Assembly (NCBI GenBank): GCA_024228395.1 | Contig: JAAETM010000231.1 | Span: 1-44,446 of the forward strand | Source of the DNA: a bacterium | Lineage (GTDB): Bacteria > Planctomycetota > UBA1135 > GCA-002686595 | DNA length: 44,446 nucleotides | Direction: 5' to 3' | Shown: in pieces, positions 26,874 through 36,400 of the stretch | Numbering within the stretch: position 1 is the first letter of the stretch | Layout of the letters: each line of letters starts with the position of its first letter | Program-made: the position numbers and the translations under genes | Notes under the pieces: generated by a model | Told to the model about the DNA's origin: nothing | Database searches by the model: none | Seen by the model: only the letters and a program-made list of their open reading frames with translations

Positions 26874-28001
26874 TCAGGAATCGGGCTGCTCTTCCTGTTC
26901 CAGGGTCTTTTTGAGTCTTTGTAGCTTGCCCCGGTCCCTTCGAGGTCCACTTCCAAGCATGACCGCGATGGGCCGGGTGGCGTCGGAGCTGGCCAGGGTG
27001 ATTTGCAGGGCGGCGGTGAGGGGGACCGCCAGGAAACCGCCCACGATGCCCCAAAGGCCGGCCCAAACCACCACTGAGATGACCACGACCAGGGGGGAGA
27101 GGTTCAATTCGCGGCCAAGGATCTTGGGCTCGATGAAGGAGCCCAGGGTCAGGTTTACGGCCAGATAGGTGATCGTGACGATGATGGCCTTGGAAACGCC
27201 GCCATCCATGGTCAAGGCGGTGAGCATGGGGAAGATGCCCGCGATGATGCTGCCGAAGGTGGGGATGTAGTTCAGCAGAAAGGTCAGCAGGCCAAACAAT
27301 AGGGCGTAGGGGATCTCGAGGCTCTGAAGAACCGCGTAGCAGAGGGATCCGGTCAGGAAGGAGACCACGGTCTTGACGCCCAGGTAGCGCTGGATGCCGC
27401 GGCCCATGGTGCTGAGCATTTCAGCGGCTTCGTCCCGGCGCTCGTTGGCGATCGAGAGGATCTTGCGGCGGAAAATGGCCTGCTCCGCGAAGATGAACAC
27501 CATATAGATGAGGACCAGGACCAGACCGCGCAGGAAACCTACGCTGGAGACCAGGAGACCCTCTCCCAAGCCGGCGATGTCCATTTCCCCAAGGGCCGTG
27601 GTCAGGTAGTGCTTTACTGTTTCAGGCAGTTCCCACCCGGAGATTATTTCGACCAGCTTGGCTTTGATCTTATCCCATCCGCCCGGGTTTTCTTGTCCCG
27701 CAACGGATGCTGAGCTAATGAAGCTCGTCACATTGGATTGCAGTACGAGGCCTAGCTGAACCAAGCCCATAAAGAGGGCACCTGTGATCACCACCACCGT
27801 AGCGGCCGGGGGAATGCCGATCTTGGCCAGGGTCACCACCACCGGCTGCAGCATGATGGCCAGTAGCAGGGCGATCACGATGGGCTGAATAATGGCGGCG
27901 CCCGTGCTCAACACCCAACCCACCAGAATGGTGGCAATCAGGCCCAGGAGCAGGGTTTGGGTGCGATTCGGCATGGCCATGTCCCACAGGTTACGGCTCA
28001 T
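26874..28001 (-). CDS. AI-2E family transporter (PerM/YdiK-like)
   Basis: This 375-residue inner-membrane protein has about eight helices. It has the family layout of two to three N-terminal helices, a soluble stretch (about 92-145), and a C-terminal bundle containing LLTFLLNYIPTFGSIIAGI and LGSFIEPKILGRELNLSPLVV, which are hallmark family segments. Members have been proposed to export autoinducer-2 or to act as sodium/proton antiporters, so the substrate is open. In-frame ATGs at codons 8 and 10 are possible alternative starts. It lies 84 bases upstream of the ArsR-methyltransferase gene on the same strand, and a T-run in that gap may end its transcript. Confidence 0.92.
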   Translation of the reverse strand: MSRNLWDMAMPNRTQTLLLGLIATILVGWVLSTGAAIIQPIVIALLLAIMLQPVVVTLAKIGIPPAATVVVITGALFMGLVQLGLVLQSNVTSFISSASVAGQENPGGWDKIKAKLVEIISGWELPETVKHYLTTALGEMDIAGLGEGLLVSSVGFLRGLVLVLIYMVFIFAEQAIFRRKILSIANERRDEAAEMLSTMGRGIQRYLGVKTVVSFLTGSLCYAVLQSLEIPYALLFGLLTFLLNYIPTFGSIIAGIFPMLTALTMDGGVSKAIIVTITYLAVNLTLGSFIEPKILGRELNLSPLVVVISVVVWAGLWGIVGGFLAVPLTAALQITLASSDATRPIAVMLGSGPRRDRGKLQRLKKTLEQEEQPDS

Positions 28002-28060
28002 TTCGCAGGCTTCAACCTAGAAACTGAAACCTGCGGGGAGACGGGCGAATTCCCACGGAA

Positions 28061-28103
28061 GGAATACGGGTTTGACACCGTATTTCCCAGGGAGCCGTAT
28101 TCC
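28061..28103. repeat. Three-armed inverted repeat between HNH and AI-2E genes
   Basis: GGAATACGG (28061-28069) can pair either with CCGTATTTCC (28078-28087, one bulged base) or with CCGTATTCC (28095-28103, perfect 9 bp). The two pairings exclude each other. No T-run follows on either strand, so this is not a standard terminator. It could be an attenuator or a processing site for the minus-strand transcript. Confidence 0.6.
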
Positions 28104-28106
28104 CGC

Positions 28107-28724
28107 CTAGGCTTCCAGGGGCAGGGTCCAGTATTTCTCGCTGACGAAGTGCTTCCAGGATTGCCGGATGCGGATCACGGGGACCTCTAGAATTGGGGTC
28201 CAGGCGGGGCATTTGGGTTCCTTGGCCAGCTGCATATGGGCTTCGGCGGGCAGCCGGTTGGCCTTGCGCCGATTGCAGGGCACACAGGCCAGCACGCAAT
28301 TGGTCCAAGTGGAGAGCCCACCGCGTGATCTGGGCAAAACGTGATCGATGGTGAGCTCCTTGGTGCCAGGCTTTTTCCCACAGTACTGGCACGTGTTTTT
28401 GTCGCGTAGGAACAGGTTGCGGCGTGAGAAGCTGGCCACCTGCCTGGGCATGCCCCCATAGTGGGTGAGTACCACAACCTCGGGCACGCGAATGCTGAGG
28501 GATACGGTGCGCACACAGGGCTCGCCTTCTTCCACGGCCAAGTCGGCCCAGCTGTCGAATGCGTGGGACTCGAACGTCTCGGGTCGGATCGCCCGCGCGT
28601 TGCCCGTGAACAACATGCTCAAGGCCTCCCGCACCGTGGTGGTGGAGATGGCCACCCAGCCTCTGTTGAGGACCAGGGTTTGGTGGTTCAGTGCGCTGGC
28701 TTCCATGGAGCAATCCGCGTCCAT
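28107..28724 (-). CDS. HNH endonuclease family protein
   Basis: The C-terminal half carries an HNH/ββα-metal fold: CQYC (Cys112, Cys115) and CVPC (Cys147, Cys150) form the structural zinc site, and TIDHVLPRSRGG (Asp127-His128) holds the catalytic His, with Asn142 in WTNCV. The N-terminal part begins near HQTLVLNRGWVAISTTTVREAL, the usual lead of this widespread stand-alone HNH family, whose role is unknown (repair or defence have been suggested). I chose ATG 28724 (205 residues); ATG 28706 is as likely. A longer frame up to 28874 adds a non-conserved Arg/Cys-rich stretch that enters an inverted repeat, so I reject it. Confidence 0.85.
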   Translation of the reverse strand: MDADCSMEASALNHQTLVLNRGWVAISTTTVREALSMLFTGNARAIRPETFESHAFDSWADLAVEEGEPCVRTVSLSIRVPEVVVLTHYGGMPRQVASFSRRNLFLRDKNTCQYCGKKPGTKELTIDHVLPRSRGGLSTWTNCVLACVPCNRRKANRLPAEAHMQLAKEPKCPAWTPILEVPVIRIRQSWKHFVSEKYWTLPLEA

Positions 28725-28854
28725 CCGGAAGCGAAAACACCACCGGCCAAGGTCCCGGGAAAGCGGGGCTCGCACAGAAACGCAAGTCGATGGAACGCCT
28801 AGCCTAGCACAGGATCGCAATTCTCGCCGAACAGTATTGCCCAAGGGCAAGTGG

Positions 28855-28915
28855 CATCGCCAATCGGGGTCCACGACACGGCATTCAGCAGAGTCGTGGG
28901 CCCCGATTGGCGATG
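28855..28915. repeat. Long inverted repeat (23-bp arms, 15-base loop)
   Basis: The arms 28855-28877 and 28893-28915 are complementary at 22 of 23 positions; the exception is a G-T wobble in plus-strand RNA. A further palindrome CGGGATCCCG follows at 28919-28928. The element lies between the 3' end of the TPR gene and the 5' end of the HNH gene. It has no T-run, so it may be a factor-dependent terminator, an RNA-stabilising 3' hairpin, or a DNA-level site. Confidence 0.85.
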
Positions 28916-28946
28916 GACGGGATCCCGGCCCGATGTTATCCGGCGA

Positions 28947-30704
28947 TCACTTGTTGTAAATCATCTTGAAAAGCTGGCCGGCGGACACCGGATCGATGAA
29001 CCGCAGCGTCTTGTAGCGTGCCCGAGCTTCGCCTCGGTCGCCCAGCAGCAAGTAGCAAAAGCCCGCACTGAAGATCGCACCGGCATGCTTGGGTTCGATT
29101 CGGAGCACGTCATCAAAAGCCGCAATGGCCCGTTCATATTGCGCCATTTCTTTGTACGTCGTGCCCAACCCCAGGTACGCATCCTTGTTGCTCGGGAAAA
29201 GAAGAGTCGCCTGCTCATACAGATCCCTGGCTTTCTCAAGCTCGCGACTGCGCCCGTAGGTGTGGGCCGTGAGCAGAATGATCTTGGCGTGGGCGGGATG
29301 CTCCTTCATTAGGGGTTTCAAGCGTTGCAGAGCCTTGTCCCATTGCTTCTCTTGAATGCGCACTTCCACCATGCCGATCTTGGCCTCTAGGTTTGTGGGG
29401 CTTGCGTGCAAGGCGCGCTCGAAGCACGTCAACGCCTTGTCGGCACTTTTCTGGATGAGGAAAATCTGCCCCAATCCAATCCATGCGCTCGGGTGGTCGG
29501 GATCGATATCCAAAACCCTTTCGTAGCATCCACGCGCTTCGGCAAGTCGCAAACGACCCGCGTAGATTTCTCCGCGTAGCAGGGTGGCTGGCGCATACTT
29601 AGGGCTCTGAGCCATAAGACTTCTGAGGAAGCGCAGGGACTCCTGCCCACGTCCGACCTTGGCGTATGTCCTGGCCAGGGACATGGTCGAATAGATCCCG
29701 TTCTCGGAAAGCCCGCGGGCGGCGAGGAAATTCGACGCGGCCGCCGCGTTCTCCATCAACCGTTCATGGGCTTGCCCGCGCAATAGGAAGGCCGTGGGAT
29801 CGTTGGGATGTCCCTTAATTTGGGCGTTCAATCGGTCGATGGCATCCCTGTTTCGATCACAGGCCATGAGAGAAAGGGCAAGCCAGTGCGCACTTCTTTG
29901 CGTGGATTTTCCTTCCAGCAAGTCGATGGCACGTTCCGCTTGACCGTCCAGGAACAGAGGAATGCCCTGTTCGGTGGCCTTGGAATCTGCGGGGATCAAC
30001 CCGGGGGTCAGGTTCACCGGATCCATGGGTGGGACAGCAAGGATGGCTGCACTCGAAATGAGAAAGCGCGTATCGGATTCCCGATGTATGTACGACGTGA
30101 TCATGCCGACAACGTGGCCCTGAACATTCAGGATGGGGGCTCCTTGAAGGCGTGGATGGGAGAGTTTCTTGGCGAGTCCGAAAGTGCTCAAGGGACTAGG
30201 CTGCGTGACCCCGATCAGTGAACCAAGCCCGGCGGTTTGATTCATGGCAGCCGTCGTACCCAAAATGGCGACCTTTTCATTGCCAAGCAATTCCGTTCCG
30301 TGCAGTTTCAAGCCGCTCTTCAGATCGAAGCTGGACTGGAGTTTCAGAATCGCGATATCATGCAGCAAGTCAAGCCCGACCAATTTGGCCTCGGTGACCG
30401 AATGCCTGATGCGGACGCGAACTCCGTATCCCCCTGCCAAGGACCGGGCGGAGGTTACCGCACGGTCGGGCGCGATTAAAAATGCGCTAGCCAGTCGCAG
30501 CAGTTTTGTGGGGCGGGATCCCGCCACCTCTAGGATGCAAACTCGATTCGCAGCAAGGCGAATCTGATCCTTGAGGGTCGGCTCGGGAACCTGTTCTGTT
30601 TCATCTGCCGGCTTGGCGTCGCCGGAGTCGATTTCCTGCGCGATCGATTGGGCTGAACCAGCGATGCAAAGGAGGAGGGCGAATTGGAGGTGAAAGAAAC
30701 CCAT
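28947..30704 (-). CDS. Secreted trypsin-like (degenerate) and TPR-repeat protein
   Basis: A signal peptide (about 1-22, ending AQSIAQ) precedes an HtrA/trypsin-like domain (about 45-215) and then TPR repeats (about 240-585). In the protease part the Asp is kept (Asp116 in LLHDIAILKL). The His position reads TSAR (Arg87 instead of TxAH), and the nucleophile region reads RLQGAP (Gln187 instead of GNSGGP), although the neighbouring ILNVQGHVVGM fits the family. It is therefore probably not a protease but a periplasmic scaffold that keeps the fold for binding. The TPR array has about nine repeats with canonical W/L/G/Y/A/P positions. It is followed by the long hairpin at 28855-28915. Confidence 0.85.
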   Translation of the reverse strand: MGFFHLQFALLLCIAGSAQSIAQEIDSGDAKPADETEQVPEPTLKDQIRLAANRVCILEVAGSRPTKLLRLASAFLIAPDRAVTSARSLAGGYGVRVRIRHSVTEAKLVGLDLLHDIAILKLQSSFDLKSGLKLHGTELLGNEKVAILGTTAAMNQTAGLGSLIGVTQPSPLSTFGLAKKLSHPRLQGAPILNVQGHVVGMITSYIHRESDTRFLISSAAILAVPPMDPVNLTPGLIPADSKATEQGIPLFLDGQAERAIDLLEGKSTQRSAHWLALSLMACDRNRDAIDRLNAQIKGHPNDPTAFLLRGQAHERLMENAAAASNFLAARGLSENGIYSTMSLARTYAKVGRGQESLRFLRSLMAQSPKYAPATLLRGEIYAGRLRLAEARGCYERVLDIDPDHPSAWIGLGQIFLIQKSADKALTCFERALHASPTNLEAKIGMVEVRIQEKQWDKALQRLKPLMKEHPAHAKIILLTAHTYGRSRELEKARDLYEQATLLFPSNKDAYLGLGTTYKEMAQYERAIAAFDDVLRIEPKHAGAIFSAGFCYLLLGDRGEARARYKTLRFIDPVSAGQLFKMIYNK

Positions 30705-30822
30705 GGTGACGTGCTCTGTATGGAGGCGGAAAGCTCTACTCGCAGTTTAACCCGCCACCCAGACTTCCGACAACCGCCCGTGGGGAGTCCATACTGCATT
30801 GGTACGAAAAATCAGAGGCCCG

Positions 30823-31896
30823 CTAGGCCAAAGCATGACACGAATGTGTCTTGATTAGCAGGAATGCGGCCTTGCCGGGGTCCAGGGCGAGTTCTTGGGC
30901 GGCCCCGGGCGTGACCTTGGCCTGTAGGTCCTGGTGGCCGACCCGGATCGAGATCAGCAGGCCGGGCCCCATGGGGGACAGGGTTTGGATCTCTCCTTGC
31001 AGGGTATTTCGGGCGGAGGTGGGACCCGGGGGTTGGGTGCAGAGGATGATGTCCTCCGCACGCAGGCCCACGTGCAATTCGGATCCGATGGGGGCGTCGG
31101 TGAGCGGGATGTTGAGGGGCGTATTGTCACCCAGATCGACCTGGGTGATGCCCGTATTGCTGTCGTGTCCGAGGATTTTGACGCGCAACAGGTTGTCGAC
31201 ACCCCCCTGGTTGGCAAGGTCCATGCTTTTGGGGCTCGCGAGCACTTCCAGGGGCGGGCCTTGGGCGGTGATGCGACCATTGTCCAGAACCAGACAGTCG
31301 TCGGCCAGGGCCAGGAGCTCGGAGATGCGGTGGGTGACGAAGACCATGGGCAGCTGCAGCTCGGCTTTGGCCTGCAGCAGCAGCGCGATGACCTCACGCG
31401 CCAGGTCCGAATCCAGGGAGGCGGCGGGTTCGTCGAGCAGCAGCATGCTGGCGTCGCTGAGCCAGGCGCGGCCCAGGGCCACGCGTTGGCGTTCACCACC
31501 GGACAGGGTGTCGGTGCGGCGCGACAGAAGTGGATCGAGGCGCAGCAAATCTATGATTTGACGGCCTTTGGTATGGGCCAGTCGATCGATGGTGCCGGGT
31601 GAGTAGGTCAGGTTTTTTTCGACCGACAGGTGCGGAAAGAGCAGGGCGTTTTGCGGCACGATGCCGAGACCCCGTTTTTCAGGGGGCAGCCAGGTGCCGG
31701 CGGGCAGGTGGGCCAATTCGCGGCCTTGCACTTCGATTTGGCAGGTGCAAGGCTTGCGCCAACCGGCCAAACTGTGCAGCAGGGTGGATTTGCCGCTACC
31801 CGAGGGCCCAAAGATACCGAGTACCGGGCCCTTGGATTCGAAGTCCACGTCCAATTGGAAGGTGGGTGTTTGTACGAGGATCTGGGCGCGAATCAT
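30823..31896 (-). CDS. modC: Molybdate ABC transporter ATPase
   Basis: ModC energises molybdate (or tungstate) import. It has Walker [10 protein letters not shown] (about 30-38), Q-loop GIVPQNALLFPHLSV, signature LSGGERQRVALGRA, Walker B LLLDEPAASLD and H-loop VFVTHR. After about residue 215 come the regulatory segments typical of ModC, including a Mop/TOBE-like domain near the end (LQGEIQTLSPMGPGLLISIRV). I chose the ATG at 31896, which overlaps the modB stop as ATGA, giving 357 residues; an upstream in-frame start would lie inside modB. A weak GGCC hairpin plus a T-run follows the stop. Confidence 0.93.
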   Translation of the reverse strand: MIRAQILVQTPTFQLDVDFESKGPVLGIFGPSGSGKSTLLHSLAGWRKPCTCQIEVQGRELAHLPAGTWLPPEKRGLGIVPQNALLFPHLSVEKNLTYSPGTIDRLAHTKGRQIIDLLRLDPLLSRRTDTLSGGERQRVALGRAWLSDASMLLLDEPAASLDSDLAREVIALLLQAKAELQLPMVFVTHRISELLALADDCLVLDNGRITAQGPPLEVLASPKSMDLANQGGVDNLLRVKILGHDSNTGITQVDLGDNTPLNIPLTDAPIGSELHVGLRAEDIILCTQPPGPTSARNTLQGEIQTLSPMGPGLLISIRVGHQDLQAKVTPGAAQELALDPGKAAFLLIKTHSCHALA

Positions 31897-32579
31897 GATG
31901 TTCCGAACCCTCGTTTGTGGCGTTGGCGCAGCCAGGCGGAGCCCCAAAGGGAGAGCAAGGCCAGCACGACACTGACCAGGCCCAAGCGCAGCACGGCGCT
32001 CTCCTTACCGGGCTGGTTGAGCAGGGTGTAGACCGCCATCGGGATCTGGCGTGTTTCGCCCTCGATATTGCCGGCCAGGATGATTGTGGCGCCAAATTCA
32101 CCCAAGGCGCGCGCGAAGGAGAGCACCGAACCCGCCAGGATGCCAGGCATGGAGAGCGGCAATGTGATGCGGCGAAAGGTGCTGAGGCGCGAGTGGCCCA
32201 GGGAACGTGACACGTTTTCTAGGGCAGGGTCCACAGCTTCCATGGCCAGGCGCACGCTCTCGACCAGCAGGGGAAAACCGACCACGGCGGCGGCCAAGAC
32301 GGCGGCGCTTTGCGTGTATGCGATATGGTGGCCGGTCAGGCCATAGATCAACTCACCCAGGAAACTGCTGCGCCCCAGCAAGAGCAACAACAGGTAGCCG
32401 GTGACCACCGGCGGCAGCACCAACGGCAGCATGACCAGGCCTTGCAGCAGACCCTTAAACTTCGAACGCATGCGTGCTAAACCAAATGCCACACCGATGC
32501 CCGGGATAAGCGAGAGCACCACGACCCACAAACCCACCTTGAGGGCCAGCCACACGACTTGCAGTTCTTCGTGGCTCAT
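31893..32579 (-). CDS. modB: Molybdate ABC transporter permease
   Basis: This is a 228-residue inner-membrane permease with about five or six helices. The MLPLVLPPVVTGYLLLLLLG segment and the ATPase-coupling EAA-type loop RSLGHSRLSTFRRITLPLSMPGI (about 126-148), followed by FARALGEFGATIILAGNI, are characteristic of ModB. It lies 75 bases after modA, and its stop overlaps the modC start by 4 bases, giving tight coupling of permease and ATPase. Confidence 0.95.
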   Translation of the reverse strand: MSHEELQVVWLALKVGLWVVVLSLIPGIGVAFGLARMRSKFKGLLQGLVMLPLVLPPVVTGYLLLLLLGRSSFLGELIYGLTGHHIAYTQSAAVLAAAVVGFPLLVESVRLAMEAVDPALENVSRSLGHSRLSTFRRITLPLSMPGILAGSVLSFARALGEFGATIILAGNIEGETRQIPMAVYTLLNQPGKESAVLRLGLVSVVLALLSLWGSAWLRQRHKRGFGTS

Positions 32580-32654
32580 GAGAGGTGTACGCGGAAGGGG
32601 ACCATGGGCCGCCCAGTTTACGAATTATTGGCTCCCGAGTGCAGGACGGGGCCG

Positions 32655-33455
32655 TTATTTGGGGCTGAAACCACTGCGCTGAAGGAGGTCTTGGACCCGA
32701 ACCGACTGGAGGCTCTCGATGAACACTAGGGCTTGTGTATTCTGGGTTCGCCCGCGAATGGCGCAGGCCCAGTAGTTGATGGTTTCGTGGGTGCTCGGGT
32801 CGAGGGTGAAGAGGCTTTGCAGCGAAGCGAGCTGGGCGTCGCTGGCGTAGACGAATCCGACTTTGGCTTGGCCTTGGGCAATCGCACGCAGGGTGGAGCG
32901 GGCGTCGTCTTGGCCGACGAAGTAGGGTTTGAGAGTGGGCAGTAGGTTGGCGGACGTCAGGGCCTGGCGGGTGTAGTCGCCGGCGGGAACCGATTCGTCA
33001 GCGATGGCTATGCGGTCGTCGGTTTGGAGGGCGTCGGCCAGGCTGCCCAAGTTTCTGGGGGCAGGGCCTTCGAAGGTGGTGGACTTGAGCGCCACGCAGA
33101 CCAGGGAGTTGTACGCGAATGAGATGGGCTGACCATCGACCCTGTCCGCTTCGATCAGGTACTCGATCCAGCGTTTGTGGGCTGTGATGAACACGTCCGC
33201 TGGGGCGCCGTCGGCGATTTGGCGAGCCAGGCCACTGCTGGGGCCGAATTGCAGTCTTAGGCTTGCCGTGCTTGGCAGTTTGACCAAGTCGGTGACCCAA
33301 TCGGCGCAGCTGGCGGCGGCGAATACGGTGAGTGCTTCGCCTTCAGCCGCCTGATTGTCAGGTCCACATCCCACGAGCAGGAGGGCCACGGAAACGCAGC
33401 AACCCAGGGAATGCATGGGTTTTGGTATGGCACGACGGAGCTGCAGGGGAATCAT
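32655..33455 (-). CDS. modA: Molybdate-binding protein (lipoprotein form)
   Basis: ModA captures molybdate or tungstate outside the inner membrane. The mature part begins with TVFAAASCADW, has PSSGLARQIADGAPADVFI and the late VPAGDYTRQALTS, matching the family's oxyanion-binding regions. The leader ends LLLVGCGPD, a lipobox, so the protein is lipid-anchored rather than free in the periplasm. The ATG at 33455 overlaps the stop of the upstream repeat protein as ATGA; a second ATG 13 codons later (33416) would give a shorter, more ordinary signal peptide. Its 266 residues are normal. Confidence 0.92.
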   Translation of the reverse strand: MIPLQLRRAIPKPMHSLGCCVSVALLLVGCGPDNQAAEGEALTVFAAASCADWVTDLVKLPSTASLRLQFGPSSGLARQIADGAPADVFITAHKRWIEYLIEADRVDGQPISFAYNSLVCVALKSTTFEGPAPRNLGSLADALQTDDRIAIADESVPAGDYTRQALTSANLLPTLKPYFVGQDDARSTLRAIAQGQAKVGFVYASDAQLASLQSLFTLDPSTHETINYWACAIRGRTQNTQALVFIESLQSVRVQDLLQRSGFSPK

Positions 33456-36400
33456 TTTGTGAGTCGCAGGGTGATGGCCTTTTCTTGCTCTCCGCCGGTG
33501 AGTCGCACGGTCTTCTCTGCGGAGTCGCCATTGGCTGCGAAGGTCTTCACAAGGTATTCACCCGGGGGCAAGGGTCCAACCCGTTTCTCGGAGCTGGACG
33601 TGCCCTGGCGGAATTGGGCGCGCATGACCTCGGGGGTCATGCCAGTTTCCACGTGTAGACCATTGTGGTCCAGCACCTCGACGCGCAAGCGTTGCGCGGT
33701 GCCGCGCAGGTCGAGCAAGCTGATGAGTAGCGTTGTAGCGGGCTCCAAGTTCAGTTGCACCTGGGTGGTCTTGCTGTCGCGCACGGAGACTTGCTTGGTG
33801 TCTTCGCAAGCTTGGTCGGTGGAGCGCGCGCTGATGGTGTAATTGCCAGGGGTCAGGCCTTCCCGTTCGAATTGGCCGGAGGCATCGGTTTGTGTGCGCG
33901 AAAGATTGCGTACCAAGAGGCCAGATGAGTCGCGGAAGAAGATCGAAACACCTGCCAAGGGCAAACCACCGGGGCCTCGAACCGTGCCATGGACCGTGCC
34001 GGGTGTTTGTAAGTGGAAGTCAGCGCGCTGCAATCCATCATCGGTCACACGAACGTTCTCGCGGGTTTCGGTTCCAAGGTTGCGGTTGCCGCCACCAAAA
34101 GTGGAAGAGTTTGCGCGCACGGTGTAGGAGCCGGGCTGCAGGCCATCAAAGGTATAAACACCGTCCACATCGGTGCTCGTTTGACTGCCTTGGAACCGAA
34201 CACGGGCCAGGCCGTCGTTGCGTTGCAAGGAGAGTCGAATACCAGAGGCGGGTTTGCCGTCCGGGGTGCGCACGGCGCCGCTGATTCCGCCGGAGGGGAT
34301 GACCAGGTCGATAGCCAGGTCGGAGGCGCTGGGCACGTCGATCAAGGTCTCCATGCCGAGCGCGCCAGCGTGGGCGCTGATGACGTGGGCACCGGGGCGG
34401 TCGACGGTGAGCTCAAACGTGCCATCGGTGGCGGACTTGTCGGTTTTCATGCCTTGCATGATCGCCTGGCCCTCGGCGACGGCAACCACCTGGGCATCGG
34501 GCAGGGGGCGGCCCTGGTACAGCACGCGGCCAGTGATGACGACCGGTGCCTTGGGTTCGCCGCCCAACTCGATGTGTGTGTTCTCACGTTCGAAGACTTG
34601 CACGCTTTGCGTCAGCAAGTCGGACATCAAATTGCCCATGGCATCCATGCCGCTGCGGCCTTGCATGCGGTCGCCCATCTCTTCGAAGCTGGGCGCGGCG
34701 CTCACTTGCCATTTGCCTGGCGTCACGTTCTTGAATTCGAAACGCCCCGCGCTGTCGGTTTTGGTTTGGCCGCGGCTGGCGAAGGCCATGGCATTGTCGC
34801 CCCAATGCACGTTGCGGCCGGTCATGGGTGAACCATCGGATTCCAGGACGATGCCGGAGATGCTGCCACCGGTGCGCAGTTGCAATGTGATGCTTTCGGC
34901 CGCGAGTCCCGGCGTGATATCCACCAGAATTTGTTCGTTGTCCGCCCAGTCTGGGGAGGAGGCGGTGACTTGATAGGTGCCAGGGTCCAATTTATCGAGC
35001 AGGTATAGGCCCTCTTCATCGGCTTCTGCGCGTGGGCCACGGTTGCGGCCAAAGCCGCGTTGGCCTTCGCCGTTGTTGGCGCGCACGACGGCACCGGGCA
35101 CCGGCAATCCGCTGGGGGAGAGGACCTGGCCAGCAATCGATCCCTCGCGTTGTAGCACGATGATCAATGGCGTCCCGTTCGCAGGCAGTGGAATCGTATG
35201 GGCTTCATCCTGGTGGTAGCCCTCCGCGTTGGCGGTGATGCGCCAGCGGCCCGTGCCGAGCTTTTCGAATTGGAAGGTACCGTCTTCGCTCGTGAATTTC
35301 TGGCTCTCTTCTGGACCGCCGTCATCAACCGCTTTGCCCTTGATGCGGAAGGCCGTGACGGGTTGATTCTGTTCGTCGAGCACGCGCCCCTTGAGGATGA
35401 GTGGAGCTTCCAGGTCCATGCGCAGGCCGGCGGTGCCAGCTTCCACCGCGGGGGCACTGGCATGGAAAGTGGCCTTGGTCCCCAAACTGCCACGGCCGGC
35501 CTTCCTGGCCCGAATGGCGTACTTCTTGGCCTCCAAACCCGTAATCTTAAAATAGCCCTGCTTGTCGGCTACCGCCTTGCTCGCTTGTTGGTTGCGCTTG
35601 CGTTGCATAGGGCCGAAGCCATCCACTTTCGTGCGGTGGGTGGCGCTGACGAAGGCCCCGCGGGCAGGTTTGCCGTCGGGCAGGTACACCGTTCCCGCAA
35701 TGGACTTGCCCAAGCTGAGCACCAAGTGCACGTCCTCTCGGGTTTCGCCATCGATCAAATCCAGCTCCTCGCTGGTGACGGTCCTGCGTCCATCCTCTGT
35801 GGCTCGAATCGTATTGGGTCCTGAACCGATGCGACCCAGTGAATAGTGACCATCTTCGTCGGTCTTGGCATCGATCTTGCCGGTCATGCGCGCCCACGGT
35901 TGTATGTTGACGAGCTCCACAGAAATCTTCGCCAGGGGCTGGCCGTCGTCATCGACGACCGAGCCTTGCACGATGCAACCCATCTCCAGATCGAGTTGTA
36001 CCTCGCGCCGTTCGCCAGCGTTCAGTTTGACTCCCAATTTGCCGTGGGAGAAGTGCTGCTCCAACTGGGGCTGGATCATCCAGTTCAGATCCGGAGCCAG
36101 TCCGCGAATCAGTCCCTGTTCCACAGGGGAGACCCGCGAGCTGAAACCCGGGCTCTGGTTAGAGAACTGACCACCCATCAAGCGAATCGTGCCCTGGGGC
36201 TGCGAGCCGTCCGGCGTAGTGAGGGTTAGGTGCAGGCTGGAACCCAGGGGGGGGGAGAGGATGATCTCTGTTTGGCCGTCGACAGGTTCGCCCTTTTTGA
36301 GGTAAAGGAATTCTCCATCGAGGATGAGGGCAGGCTCGATGATGTCAGCGGGGAGTGGGAGGGTGGCGTAACCGTTGGCTCCCACGGGGGCAGAACTCCA

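Noticed and set aside
28725..28874. N-terminal extension of the HNH gene
   Set aside because: It runs into the left arm of the inverted repeat, and the family start near the TLVLNRGW motif lies downstream.
30790..30822. GGCC hairpin with a T-run after modC
   Set aside because: The stem is four pairs only; possible but too weak to list as a terminator.
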